Shown here in pieces: positions 22,101-30,690 of a stretch of DNA of 64,000 bases. Every line of letters begins with the position of its first letter. Position 1 is the first letter of the stretch. The notes under the pieces were generated by a model that made no database searches, was not told the origin of the DNA, and worked only from the letters and a program-made list of their open reading frames with translations. The position numbers and the translations under genes are program-made. This DNA is from Mycobacterium senriense (GTDB taxonomy: Bacteria > Actinomycetota > Actinomycetes > Mycobacteriales > Mycobacteriaceae): the NCBI RefSeq assembly GCF_019668465.1, contig NZ_AP024828.1, forward strand, positions 2,170,001 through 2,234,000, read 5' to 3'.

Positions 22101-24555
22101 GCACGATGTCGACTACTGGGTCAAGGGAATGCGGCACTCGGTGTACTTCACCCACGGCGTGCGCAACGCCGTCGACAGCGGCCACACCACCTTCCTGGAG
22201 CTCGCACCCAACCCGGTGGCGCTGATGCAGATCGGCCTGACCACCGCCGCCGCGGGTCTGCATGACGCCCAACTGATTCCGACGCTGGCCCGCAAGCAGG
22301 ACGACGTCGAATCGATGATCTCGGCGATGGCCCAGCTCTACGTCCACGGTCACGACCTGGACATACGCACGCTGTTCAGCCGCGCGCAGGGTCCCGAGGA
22401 TTACGCGAACATCCCGCCGACCCGGTTCAAGCGCAAAGAGCACTGGCTGGACGTGCACTTCTCGGGCGACGGGTCGGTGATCATGCCGGGGACCCACGTC
22501 GCGTTGCCGGACGGCCGTCACGTCTGGGAGTACGCGCCGCGCAACGGTGAGACGGATCTGGCAGCGCTGGTGAGATCGGCTGCTACACAGGTTCTTTCGG
22601 ATGCGCAGTTGGTGGCCTCCGAGCAGCGCGCAGTGCCCGGTGCGGGCGCCCGGCTGGTGACGACGATGACCCGGCACCCCGGCGGCGCCGCGGTGCAGGT
22701 GCACGCCCGCATCGACGAGTCCTTCACGCTGGTTTACGACGCGCTGGTGTCGCGGGCCGGTCAGAGTGTGGCCGCGTTGCCCATCGCGGTGGGCGCCGGT
22801 GCGGCCATTGCAGCCCCGACCACGACGGCCGCGGTCGAGGCGCCCGCCGCGCCCGCCGAGGAGCCCGACGCCGAGACGCTGTCGGACAGCCTGACCAACC
22901 GCTACCTGCCCTCCAGCGTGGGCCGGTGGACACCGGAGTCCGGCGAAAGCGTCGGCGAGCGGCTGGGCCTGATCGTTTCGGCCGCAATGGGTTACGAGCC
23001 CGAGGACCTGCCGTGGGAGGTGCCGCTGATCGAGCTCGGCCTGGACTCGCTGATGGCGGTGCGGATCAAGAACCGCGTCGAATACGACTTCGACCTGCCG
23101 CCAATCCAATTGACGGCCGTGCGCGATGCCAACCTGTACGCCATCGAGAAGCTGATCGAGTATGCGGTCGAGCACCGCGACGAGGTCGATCAGCTGCACG
23201 AGCACCAGCAGACGCAGACGCCCGAGGAGATCGCCCGGGAGCAGGCTCAGCTGCTCAGCGGCGCAACGCCGACGTCGGTCGCCGCACCCGCGCCGGACCC
23301 GCAGGCCGAGCCCGAGACTCAGCCGGCCCCGCCGGCGCCGGACGCGACGATCCCGCCGCCGCCGACGGATCCGTCCGGCCCGAAGGGAGCGGCGGCCAAC
23401 GGCGCCAAGCCGGATCTCGCGGGGGCGCTCAGCCAGGAGGCGGTATCCAAAGCGCTGAATTCCGATGTGCCGCCACGTGATGCCGCCGAGCGGGTCACCT
23501 TCGCCACCTGGGCGATCGTCACGGGCAAGTCGCCGGGCGGCATCTTCAACCCGCTGCCCAAGCTCGACGAGGACACCGCGGCCAAGATGGCGCAGCGGCT
23601 CTCGGAGCGCGCCGACGGCGCCGTCACCACCGAGGACGTCCTGACGTCGGACACCATCGAGGCGCTGGCCGAGAAGGTCCGCCAGTACCTGGAGGCCGGG
23701 CAGATCGACGGCTTCGTCCGCACCCTGCGGGCGCGCCCCGAGGGCAGCTCCAAACCCGCGGTGTTCGTGTTCCACCCGGCCGGCGGTTCGACCGTGGTCT
23801 ACGAGCCGTTGCTGAACCGGTTGCCCGCGGACACCCCGATGTACGGGTTCGAGCGCGTGGAGGGCACCGTGCAGGAACGGGCCGCCCAGTACGTGCCCAA
23901 GCTGTTGGAGATGAACGCGGGCAAGCCGTTCATCCTGACCGGGTGGTCGCTGGGCGGCGCGCTGGCGTACGCCTGCGCGATCGGTCTGAAGCGGGCGGGC
24001 GAAGACGTGCGCTTCGTCGGGATGATCGACACGGTGCGCGCCGGCGAGGAGATCCCGCAGACGCGGGAGGAAACCCGCAAGCGCTGGGACCGGTACGCGA
24101 AGTTCGCCGAGCGCACCTTCAACGTCGAGATTCCCGCGATCCCCTACGAGCAGCTCGAAGAGCTCGACGACGAGGGCCAGGTCAAATTCGTGCTGGACAT
24201 CGTCCAGCAGAGCGGCGTGCAGATCCCGGGTGGCATTGTCGAGCACCAGCGGACGTCCTACCTGGACAACCGGGCGCTCGAGACCGTCCAGATCGAGCCG
24301 TACGACGGCCACGTGACTCTGTACATGGCCGACCGCTACCACGATGACGTCATCGAGTTCGAGCCGCGATATGCGGTCCGCCGGCCCGACGGCGGCTGGG
24401 GCGAGTACGTGGCCGACCTCGAGGTGGTACCGATCGGCGGCGAGCACATCCAGGCGATCGACGAACCGATCATCGGCAAGGTCGGTGCTCACCTCTCCGA
24501 GGTGCTGAATAAGGTGGAGGCCGAAACCAGTCAGACGAGTGAGGTAGGCAAGTAG
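19159..24555 (+). CDS. pks13: Polyketide synthase Pks13 (mycolate condensase)
   Basis: 1798 aa type I PKS that condenses the meromycoloyl chain with a carboxylated fatty acid to give the alpha-alkyl beta-keto mycolate and passes it to trehalose. Domains in order: ACP1 (phosphopantetheine Ser79 in ELGLASRD), ketosynthase (about 134-555, Cys311 in DTACSSS), acyltransferase (about 730-1040, Ser829 in GQSLGEP), ACP2 (Ser1297 in ELGLDSLM) and thioesterase (about 1525-1790, Ser1597 in GWSLGG, His1763 in GGEHIQ). It is longer than Mtb Pks13 (1733 aa); a Pro/Ala/Glu-rich linker after ACP2 (about 1350-1420) is a likely place for part of the difference. The stop overlaps the accD4 start by one base. 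Confidence 0.97.
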   Translation: MADTEHPENHTPGPDGEVPAKTTEMRAGDDAERSDEDKRRPTTVPEMRQWLRNWVGRAVGKSPDDIDESVPMVELGLASRDAVAMAADIEDMTGVTLSVAVAFQHPTIESLATRIIEGEPEVADDDLDGADWTRTGPAERVDIAIVGLSTRLPGDMNSPDETWAALMEGRDAITDLPEGRWSEFLEEPRIAQRVATARTRGGYLKDIKGFDSEFFAVAKTEADNIDPQQRMALELTWEALEHARIPASSLRGESVGVYVGFSNNDYQFLAVSDPTVAHPYAITGTASSIIANRVSYFYDFRGPSVALDTACSSSLVATHQAVQALRNGECDVAVAGGVNALLTPLVTLGFDEIGAVLAPDGRIKSFSSDADGYTRSEGGGMFVLKRVDDARRDGDQILAVIAGSAVNHDGRSNGLIAPNQDAQAEVLRRAYKDAGIDPRTVDYIEAHGTGTVLGDPIEAEALGRIIGRGRPADRPALLGAVKTNVGHLESAAGAASLAKVVLALQHDKLPPSINFAGPSPYIDFDGMHLKVIDSASDWPRYGGYALAGVSSFGFGGANAHLVVREVLPRDVIEREPEPQPVAAAPAADAAEAPTLESHSLRFDDFGNIIPDASEAEEAEYELPGVTDEALRLKEIALEELAAQEESEPTKPLIPLAVSAFLTSRKKSAAAELADWMESPEGQASSLESIGRSLSRRNHGRSRAVVLAHDHEEAIKGLRAIAEGKQRPNVFSTDGPVTSGPVWAMAGFGAQHRKMGKSLYLRNEVFAEWIEKVDALIQDERGYSVLEMILDDSVDYGIETSNVVIFAIQIALGELLKHHGAKPAAVVGQSLGEPASAYFAGGLSLADAARVIASRSHLMGEGESMLFGEYIRFMALVEYSADELKTVFGDFPGLEVCVYAAPSQTVIGGPPDQIDAIVARAEAEGRFARKLQTKGAGHTSQMDPLLGEFSAELQGIVPLRPTVGIFSTVHEGTYIKPGGEPVHDVDYWVKGMRHSVYFTHGVRNAVDSGHTTFLELAPNPVALMQIGLTTAAAGLHDAQLIPTLARKQDDVESMISAMAQLYVHGHDLDIRTLFSRAQGPEDYANIPPTRFKRKEHWLDVHFSGDGSVIMPGTHVALPDGRHVWEYAPRNGETDLAALVRSAATQVLSDAQLVASEQRAVPGAGARLVTTMTRHPGGAAVQVHARIDESFTLVYDALVSRAGQSVAALPIAVGAGAAIAAPTTTAAVEAPAAPAEEPDAETLSDSLTNRYLPSSVGRWTPESGESVGERLGLIVSAAMGYEPEDLPWEVPLIELGLDSLMAVRIKNRVEYDFDLPPIQLTAVRDANLYAIEKLIEYAVEHRDEVDQLHEHQQTQTPEEIAREQAQLLSGATPTSVAAPAPDPQAEPETQPAPPAPDATIPPPPTDPSGPKGAAANGAKPDLAGALSQEAVSKALNSDVPPRDAAERVTFATWAIVTGKSPGGIFNPLPKLDEDTAAKMAQRLSERADGAVTTEDVLTSDTIEALAEKVRQYLEAGQIDGFVRTLRARPEGSSKPAVFVFHPAGGSTVVYEPLLNRLPADTPMYGFERVEGTVQERAAQYVPKLLEMNAGKPFILTGWSLGGALAYACAIGLKRAGEDVRFVGMIDTVRAGEEIPQTREETRKRWDRYAKFAERTFNVEIPAIPYEQLEELDDEGQVKFVLDIVQQSGVQIPGGIVEHQRTSYLDNRALETVQIEPYDGHVTLYMADRYHDDVIEFEPRYAVRRPDGGWGEYVADLEVVPIGGEHIQAIDEPIIGKVGAHLSEVLNKVEAETSQTSEVGK

Positions 24556-26129
24556 TGACGGAGATGGCGCCCGCCCCCATCCAGCACACCACCGCCGAGA
24601 AGCTGGCCGAGCTCTACCGCCGCCTGGAATTGGCCAAAGAGCCCGGCGGCGAGAAGGCCGTCGCCAAGCGCGACAAGAAGGGCATCCCCAGCGCCCGGGC
24701 CCGCATCCACGCGCTGGTCGACCCGGGCACCTTCTTCGAGACCGGCGCGCTGGCCAAGACGCCGAACGACCCGAACGCCCTCTACGGCGACGGCTGCGTC
24801 ACCGGGCACGCCATGATCGACGGCCGGCCGGTCGGGGTGTTCTCCCACGACCAGACCGTGTTCCAGGGCACGGTGGGCGAGATGTTCGGCCGCAAGGTGG
24901 CCAGGCTGATGGAGTGGTGCGCGATGGTCGGCTGCCCGATCGTCGGCATCCAGGACTCCGGCGGCGCGCGGATTCAGGACGCGGTCACCTCGCTGGCGTG
25001 GTACGCCGAGCTGGGCCGCCGCCACGAGGCGCTGTCCGGGCTGGTGCCGCAGATCTCCCTGATCTTCGGCAAATGCGCTGGGGGAGCGGTGTATTCACCG
25101 ATCCAGGACGACCTGCTGGTGTCGGTGCGCGACCAGGGCTACTTCTTTGTCACCGGGCCGGACGTGATCCGGGAGGTCACCGGCGAAGACGTCACGCTCG
25201 ACGAGCTCGGCGGCTCCGACGCGCAGGCCCGCAACGGCAACATCCACCAGGTGGTGAACTCGGAGGCCGAGGCGTTCCAGTACGTGCGCGACTTCCTGTC
25301 GTTTCTGCCGTCGAGCGCCGTCAGCGAGCCGCCCATCGTCAACCCGGGCCTGGAGCCGGAGACGACGCCGACCGATCTGGAGCTCGACTCGATCGTGCCG
25401 GACTCGGACAACATGGCCTACGACATGCACGAGATCCTGCTGCGGATCTTCGACGACGGCGACTTCCTCGACGTGGCCGCTCAGCACGGGCCGGCCATCA
25501 TCACCGGGTTCGCCCGCGTCGACGGGCATCCGGTGGGCGTGGTCGCCAACCAGCCCATGTACCTGTCGGGGTCGATCGACAACGAGGCCTCCGACAAGGC
25601 GGCGAGATTTATCCGGTTCTGCGACGCGTTCAACATACCGCTGGTGTTCGTGGTGGACACGCCGGGCTTCTTGCCGGGCGCCGAGCAGGAGAAGAACGGC
25701 ATCATCAAGCGCGGCGGCCGGTTCCTGTACTCGGTCGTCGAGGCCGACGTGCCGAAGGTGACCATCACGGTCCGCAAGTCCTACGGCGGCGCCTACGCCG
25801 TGATGGGGTCCAGGCAGCTGACCGCCGACTTCAACTTCGCCTGGCCAACCGCGCGGATCGCGGTGATCGGCGCCGAGGGCGCCGCGCAGCTGCTGATGAA
25901 GCGGTTCCCCGACCCCACCACGCCCGAGGCGCAGCAGATCAAGAAGGACTTCATCGAGGGCTACAACCTCAACATGGCGATCCCGTGGACCGCCGCCGAG
26001 CGCGGCTTCATCGACGCGGTCATCGACCCGCACGAGACCAGGCTGCTGCTGCGTAAGTCGATGAAGCTGCTGCGGGAGAAGCAACTGTGGTTCCGCACGG
26101 CGCGTAAGCACGGGCTGATCCCGATTTAA
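24555..26129 (+). CDS. accD4: Acyl-CoA carboxylase beta subunit AccD4
   Basis: 524 aa carboxyltransferase subunit that, with an AccA3-type biotin subunit and AccD5/AccE5, makes the 2-carboxyacyl-CoA extender unit for Pks13. Both crotonase-like halves are present, with oxyanion-hole glycines in [11 protein letters not shown] and [10 protein letters not shown] (N half) and in VDTPGFLPG and [15 protein letters not shown] (C half). The GTG start shares its first base with the pks13 stop (TAGTG), so the genes are translationally coupled. Confidence 0.96.
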   Translation: MTEMAPAPIQHTTAEKLAELYRRLELAKEPGGEKAVAKRDKKGIPSARARIHALVDPGTFFETGALAKTPNDPNALYGDGCVTGHAMIDGRPVGVFSHDQTVFQGTVGEMFGRKVARLMEWCAMVGCPIVGIQDSGGARIQDAVTSLAWYAELGRRHEALSGLVPQISLIFGKCAGGAVYSPIQDDLLVSVRDQGYFFVTGPDVIREVTGEDVTLDELGGSDAQARNGNIHQVVNSEAEAFQYVRDFLSFLPSSAVSEPPIVNPGLEPETTPTDLELDSIVPDSDNMAYDMHEILLRIFDDGDFLDVAAQHGPAIITGFARVDGHPVGVVANQPMYLSGSIDNEASDKAARFIRFCDAFNIPLVFVVDTPGFLPGAEQEKNGIIKRGGRFLYSVVEADVPKVTITVRKSYGGAYAVMGSRQLTADFNFAWPTARIAVIGAEGAAQLLMKRFPDPTTPEAQQIKKDFIEGYNLNMAIPWTAAERGFIDAVIDPHETRLLLRKSMKLLREKQLWFRTARKHGLIPI

Positions 26130-26147
26130 AGGCCCGGCCCCGGGCCT
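26130..26147 (+). terminator. Hairpin directly after accD4
   Basis: Palindrome AGGCCCGG-CC-CCGGGCCT immediately after the TAA of accD4. It has no T run. It may end or attenuate the mycolate operon before the TPR gene, or simply protect the mRNA 3' end. Confidence 0.45.
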
Positions 26148-26164
26148 GCGCGTAGGGGGAACGC

Positions 26165-27535
26165 ATGTCCGAAAACCCAGGGGACGCAGTGGATCCCGTC
26201 GCGGGACCACTGCAGGCCTGGCAGTCGGCGCATACCTCGCTGGGGCCGCAGCACGAAACGACGCTGACCGCGCTGCTGGCGTTGGCCGAGGCCCGGCAGA
26301 ACGCCGGCGACACCCTCGGCGCCGTCCGTGATGCGGCCGTAGTTCTGGACATCCGTCGCACAGCGCTCGGACCGGAACACCCGGAGACGCTCGTGGTGGC
26401 CGGCGCGGTGGCGCGGTGGCGCTTCCTGCTCGGTGACCCGGATGCGGTTGACCAACTGCGCCAACTGCTTCCGAGCATGGTTCACGCGTTGGGCGCCGAG
26501 CATCCCGACACACTGCGCGCGAGTCATGTGGCGGCCTACGTCGAGTATCCCGGCGAGGATCCCGCGAGCAGGCTGGTGCGCTGGGTGCGGCTGTGCGGGG
26601 CCGAAACTCGCGCGTTCGGCGTCGAGCACGAGGTGACGCTTTCGGCGGCCTACATGGTGGCGCAGGCCCGCTACGATCTCGGCGACCCGTTCGGCGCCAG
26701 CGCGGATGCGGTGTCGGTGGTGATGTACCGCCGCCAGCGCCTGGGCGAACATCACCCCGAGACCCTGGCCACCCAACTGGCGCGACTGGCGTGGCTCGGC
26801 GAAGCCACGGGCGCAACCGCTTTCGTCCTGAAGGGCCTAGACGAGTTGGTCACGGTGGCCGGCAATGCGCTCGGCCACGACGACGAAATGACCCTGCGGG
26901 CGCGGTACATCCTGGCGCTGTGGACACCCAGGACCGCGGGCAACGACGTGGACTGGATCTCCGAGTGGGAGTTGCTGGAAGACGACCTGGCCCGCGGCCT
27001 CGGCGAGGAGCACCCGCTGACCGCCGCCGCCCGGGAGCAGTTGGCGGCGGTGCGCACCGAATGGGAGCAGGATCTCGACGAAGTGCGGAGCCTCGCGTTC
27101 CATTTGTTCGTCGACATGGAATCCGAGGAGCGCGACGTCGACCAGCCGCCTGGCCGCGGTTGGGCGGATCCGGGGAACCTCGACGACGACGCGGTCGAGA
27201 AGGTGATCGAGGACGCCGACGACGAGCGCTCCCAGCGCGCCGACTTGATGGAGAACGTGGTGGCCGCGAAGAAGGCGTTGTCCCGAAGCGCCCGCGCCGC
27301 GGGCAATGACGCCTACGAGACCCTGCTGTGGCGTTACTTCCTGGCCTGGCGGTTCTGGGAGGGGCACGAATTCGGGACAGCGGGCCAGCGCACCCGGCGC
27401 CTGATCGACGACTGTGCGCGGTTGCTCGGAGACAACCACGAACTCACCGAGGCATCGCGGACGATGTTGCAGTTCGTCGACACCCAAACCTGGAGCGGCC
27501 TGCCTCTGTTCTGGGATGGCAGCGCAAAGGTGTAG
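26165..27535 (+). CDS. TPR-repeat protein of unknown function
   Basis: 456 aa soluble protein with tetratricopeptide-like repeats of the kinesin-light-chain/NPHP3 type. Each repeat contains a variant of LG-x-EHP-x-TL: LGPQHETTL, LGPEHPETL, LGAEHPDTL, FGVEHEVTL, LGEHHPETL, LGHDDEMTL, LGEEHPLTA and LGDNHELTE. The C-terminal third includes an acidic segment near residue 340-360. TPR proteins are scaffolds; no partner can be named. It starts 35 bp after accD4 with AGGGGGA before the ATG, so it may be read from the mycolate operon. At this position Mtb carries IS1557. No enzymatic motif was seen. Confidence 0.8.
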   Translation: MSENPGDAVDPVAGPLQAWQSAHTSLGPQHETTLTALLALAEARQNAGDTLGAVRDAAVVLDIRRTALGPEHPETLVVAGAVARWRFLLGDPDAVDQLRQLLPSMVHALGAEHPDTLRASHVAAYVEYPGEDPASRLVRWVRLCGAETRAFGVEHEVTLSAAYMVAQARYDLGDPFGASADAVSVVMYRRQRLGEHHPETLATQLARLAWLGEATGATAFVLKGLDELVTVAGNALGHDDEMTLRARYILALWTPRTAGNDVDWISEWELLEDDLARGLGEEHPLTAAAREQLAAVRTEWEQDLDEVRSLAFHLFVDMESEERDVDQPPGRGWADPGNLDDDAVEKVIEDADDERSQRADLMENVVAAKKALSRSARAAGNDAYETLLWRYFLAWRFWEGHEFGTAGQRTRRLIDDCARLLGDNHELTEASRTMLQFVDTQTWSGLPLFWDGSAKV

Positions 27536-27611
27536 CGGGCCCGCTACCGAACCGGCGTGCCGTCGTTGCGGCCCTGCTGCAAAATAGCAAGCCACGCAAC
27601 GAAATTCGGGA

Positions 27612-29387
27612 TCACAGCGCCAGCGCCCCGTCCACCAGTTCGTCGAAGCGCTCCAGCGCCTCGTCGGAGTCGGCGTCGATCCCGCGCAGCGCCCCGCGAT
27701 CGGCGAGATAGCGCTGCGCGTAGAGCGACGCGACGAGCGCCTTGCGCTCACCGCCGCGGGCGGCCCGCTCCCAGGCGGCCTGCTCGATGAGTAGCGCACC
27801 GGCATAGACGTCACCCATGAATTGGGCCAGCGGGAACAGCCTTGCCTCGGCCGTCTGCCTGTCGAGCTTGGACCACGCGGTGACCGCGCCGTCGAGATCC
27901 TCGATCCGGCCGGCGACCAACCGGGTGGCTTCGCCGTCGTCGGCGACCGACACCGCGTCGCGCATTCGCGCCAGCAGCGCCTGGTGCGCTCGGGTCTGCT
28001 CGATTCCGCGCCGCACGTCCAGACACAGAATGTTGTCCGGCCCTTCCCAGATGGTGTTCACCTGCGCGTCGCGCAGCAGCCGCGCCACCGGCCAGGTCTC
28101 GATATAGCCGTTGCCGCCGTGGATTTCGATCGCATCCGATGCCGCGGTGATCCCCAGCCGGCACACCCGCAGCTTGGTGACCGGCACGGCGATCCGTTGC
28201 CGCATGCTGCGGGGCTGACGATGGTTGGTGGCGCCGGTGCCGTCGAACACCAGCGCCTGCGCGGCCTCGACGTCGACGATCATCTCGGCGAGTTTGCGCC
28301 GCATCAGCGGCTTGTCGATGAGCGCGCCGCCGAACGCCCGGCGTTGCCGGGCATAGCACAGCGATTCGACCAGGGCGCGCCGCGCGTTACCGAGCGCGAA
28401 CAAGGCGATGCCCAGGCGCGCGGCGTTGGTCAGCTCCATCATGCGTCCCAGCCCCTTGCCGTCCGACGGCCCGGCGGTAGCGTCGGCGGGCTCGCCGGAC
28501 AGCAAAAAGGCTTCGGCATCAACGAATTCGACCTCACCCGAGGCCACCGAGCGGGTGCCGAGCTTGTCCTTGAGCCGGCGGACCCGGACCCCGTTGCGTG
28601 AGCCGTCGCGGCGGGTGCGCAGCACCAGGAAGTTGGCGACGCCGCGCGAAGAGTCCGGTGCGCCTTCGGGTTTCGCCAGGACGACGAACGCCTCGCCGGC
28701 GCAGTTGGACGCGAACCACTTGAAGCCGTTCAACAACCACGCGTCACCGTGCCGGGTGGCGGTGGTCTCCAGCGCTCCCAGATCCGAGCCGCCGGTGCGT
28801 TCGGTCAGCAGCTGCGCCGTCTCGCCGGCCCACTCGCCGGAGGCGAATTTGGCCAGCACGTGCTCGGCCACATCGGGCGGCGCGTAGGCGGCCACCAGCG
28901 ACTGGACCATGCCGCCGCCGGTGCCCAACGCGCAGCCCATGCCGATATCGGCTTGGTTGAGCAGATAATTCGACGCGAACATGGTGAACGACGAGCTCAT
29001 CTTCGCCTCGCGGGCCTCGGTTCGCAGCGCCTGCTGGGCGTCCAGGACCGTCCCCTTGGACCGCGTGAAGGACGCGGGCATGACGACCTCGCTGATGTCG
29101 TGGCCCCACCGGTCGTAGCGCTGCAGCCGCGGGGGATTGCGATCCGTCTCCTCGGCCCACTGCGCCACCGGGCCGCCCATCAGGTCACCGATGCGCGTCA
29201 GGTGGCGTTCGGCCAGCGTCAGCTCCTCGGGCTTGAGGTAGTACGCCATGGTGAACTGCAGGGTGGGGTCGGTGAGGTACCAATTGAGTCCTACGGCCCC
29301 GCGGTAGTTCTCCGTCGCGTAGCGCTGCGATTTCTCGTCGGTGGAAAACGGCAGCCGGTCCACGGCCTCTACGGCGTAGTCGCTCAT
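27612..29387 (-). CDS. fadE35: Acyl-CoA dehydrogenase FadE35 (AidB-like)
   Basis: 591 aa flavoprotein of the acyl-CoA dehydrogenase superfamily, matching Mtb FadE35 in length (593 aa). Visible blocks are LTERTGGSDLGALET (FAD/substrate region, about residue 190), NARRALVESLCYARQRRAFG (about 335) and AIEIHGGNGYIETWPVARLLRDAQV (about 420, split here only for description). The extended N- and C-terminal regions resemble AidB rather than classical beta-oxidation dehydrogenases. Substrate is unknown. It lies 41 bp downstream of the FHA gene on the same strand, so both may be co-transcribed. Confidence 0.88.
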   Translation of the reverse strand: MSDYAVEAVDRLPFSTDEKSQRYATENYRGAVGLNWYLTDPTLQFTMAYYLKPEELTLAERHLTRIGDLMGGPVAQWAEETDRNPPRLQRYDRWGHDISEVVMPASFTRSKGTVLDAQQALRTEAREAKMSSSFTMFASNYLLNQADIGMGCALGTGGGMVQSLVAAYAPPDVAEHVLAKFASGEWAGETAQLLTERTGGSDLGALETTATRHGDAWLLNGFKWFASNCAGEAFVVLAKPEGAPDSSRGVANFLVLRTRRDGSRNGVRVRRLKDKLGTRSVASGEVEFVDAEAFLLSGEPADATAGPSDGKGLGRMMELTNAARLGIALFALGNARRALVESLCYARQRRAFGGALIDKPLMRRKLAEMIVDVEAAQALVFDGTGATNHRQPRSMRQRIAVPVTKLRVCRLGITAASDAIEIHGGNGYIETWPVARLLRDAQVNTIWEGPDNILCLDVRRGIEQTRAHQALLARMRDAVSVADDGEATRLVAGRIEDLDGAVTAWSKLDRQTAEARLFPLAQFMGDVYAGALLIEQAAWERAARGGERKALVASLYAQRYLADRGALRGIDADSDEALERFDELVDGALAL

Positions 29388-29428
29388 GGCTCAGACGCTA
29401 CGCGCCGGACCGATCGTCAGGGTCGATG

Positions 29429-29878
29429 TCAGCCCGCCTGGGCGGTCAGGAAAACCAGCCGAAAATTGCCGATCTGGAGCACGTCGCCGTTGGTCAACAC
29501 CGCAGAGTCGACGGCACCGCGGTTGAGATAGGTCCCATTGAGGCTGCCGAGATCGACGACGCGGAATTCGCCGCTCTCGCTGCGGAATTCGGCATGCCTG
29601 CGACTGACCGTGATGTCATCGAGAAAGATGTCGCTGGCGGGGTGCCGCCCGGCGTTCATCACCGGCTCGTTCAACACGAACTTCGCCCCGACGTTGGGAC
29701 CCCGCTTCACCACGAGCATGGCCGAGCCGTGGGCCAGCGTCGCCGCCGCCTCGGCGACGGCCGACGATGTGTCTATTTCGTCGCGGACGTCGGCACGCAG
29801 CACCGAACCGATGTCGCCGGTCGGTTCGTCCGGCGCGATTGGTTGCTGGCTCGTCTCCCCGTATGACGCCGACACCAC
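29429..29878 (-). CDS. GarA-like FHA-domain protein lacking the phospho-threonine motif
   Basis: 149 aa. The FHA domain (about 53-146) closely resembles GarA (Mtb Rv1827, OdhI), which binds and regulates 2-oxoglutarate dehydrogenase, glutamate synthase and glutamate dehydrogenase. FHA residues are kept: Arg78 in AGRHP, Ser92-Arg93 and His95 in VSRRHAEF, Asn114 in SLNGTY. The N-terminal SVLRADVRDEID matches GarA SVFRAD and the residues after it. However, the ETTS phosphorylation site just before it reads DIGS (22-25), so neither threonine is present. GTG 29878 is the chosen start. This is a second GarA-type protein, distinct from Rv1827 by genomic position; function is inferred only. Confidence 0.8.
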   Translation of the reverse strand: MVSASYGETSQQPIAPDEPTGDIGSVLRADVRDEIDTSSAVAEAAATLAHGSAMLVVKRGPNVGAKFVLNEPVMNAGRHPASDIFLDDITVSRRHAEFRSESGEFRVVDLGSLNGTYLNRGAVDSAVLTNGDVLQIGNFRLVFLTAQAG

Positions 29879-30009
29879 GCCCTTTCACCAGGTTCGTCTC
29901 GTCGATACCTCCATCGCAGCATTTAACGTGAGCGTCAAGATAGGGACCGAAGTCCCTGTTTCCTCTGGGACAGCTGCCCGAGGGTTGTCTAGGGCCGTGC
30001 GCCGGGCGC

Positions 30010-30525
30010 CTACGACCTCACCGGCACCACGAACTCGGACGTATAGAACTCCGCCGGGTTCTGCGAGTTTGCGTTCGCCCGCTCGATAATCACCCACACG
30101 CCGGTCGTGCCCGGCCGAATGGTGTCGGCAACGGCGGTCGTTCCGTTTCCCGCGCCGTCGAGATCCATGCCACTAAAGGCGCTCCCCGGGTCACCGGGCC
30201 CACAGGTCGACGAGGACGGTCGGGGTTCTTCGATAAGGCCGACGTCGAAATGCATGCCCGGCTCGGGCTCGTCGTACAGGTGGACCTCGGCAACGGCCCG
30301 GGACCCGCTGGTCCGGACGATGGCCGAACCGGTGCCGAGCATCGGGCTGGGCACCTTGGGGGCGGTGCTGACCTTGCTGAAATCGCAACGCCGCAGGTAG
30401 TTGTCGAAAACGACCGTCGTACCGCCGCCCTCGGCGGCCGCCGTCCCGATGGCCGATGCCGCGGCAGGCGCGATCAGCAGCGCGACCGCTGCCGTGCAGG
30501 TTCCCAGGCGTGTCAGCGTGTGCAT
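30010..30525 (-). CDS. Small secreted protein of unknown function
   Basis: 171 aa. ATG 30525 starts a signal peptide (hydrophobic core AAVALLIAPAAASA, likely cleavage after ASA-IGTA). The frame extends 11 residues upstream but that part disrupts the signal peptide. The mature part has two cysteines, in YLRRCDFSK and STCGPGD, which could form one disulphide bond, and a pattern suggesting a beta-rich fold. No family is recognised. It is read leftward toward the FHA gene and follows an AT-rich region after embB on the same strand. Confidence 0.65.
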   Translation of the reverse strand: MHTLTRLGTCTAAVALLIAPAAASAIGTAAAEGGGTTVVFDNYLRRCDFSKVSTAPKVPSPMLGTGSAIVRTSGSRAVAEVHLYDEPEPGMHFDVGLIEEPRPSSSTCGPGDPGSAFSGMDLDGAGNGTTAVADTIRPGTTGVWVIIERANANSQNPAEFYTSEFVVPVRS

Positions 30526-30558
30526 CGGCCACCTTTTCCGTCGTGTGAAATGGATCAC

Positions 30559-30690
30559 AGCGGAATTAGTATTGACCAGGAAATGGCGGAATTAAACCCT
30601 CGACCAGTAATTACTCTGCCGTTAATTCAGCGCGCTATTACACCGGTGAATAATGACGGCGCAAAGCCATTTGCAAATGTTTACCGCTCG
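30559..30690. other. AT-rich intergenic stretch downstream of embB
   Basis: About 48% GC in 30601-30660 compared with about two-thirds in the neighbouring genes. AATTA/TTAAT words recur (for example at 30574, 30590 and 30621). It should contain the promoter of the secreted-protein gene at 30525 and has the composition favoured by Lsr2-type nucleoid proteins. Confidence 0.45.
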
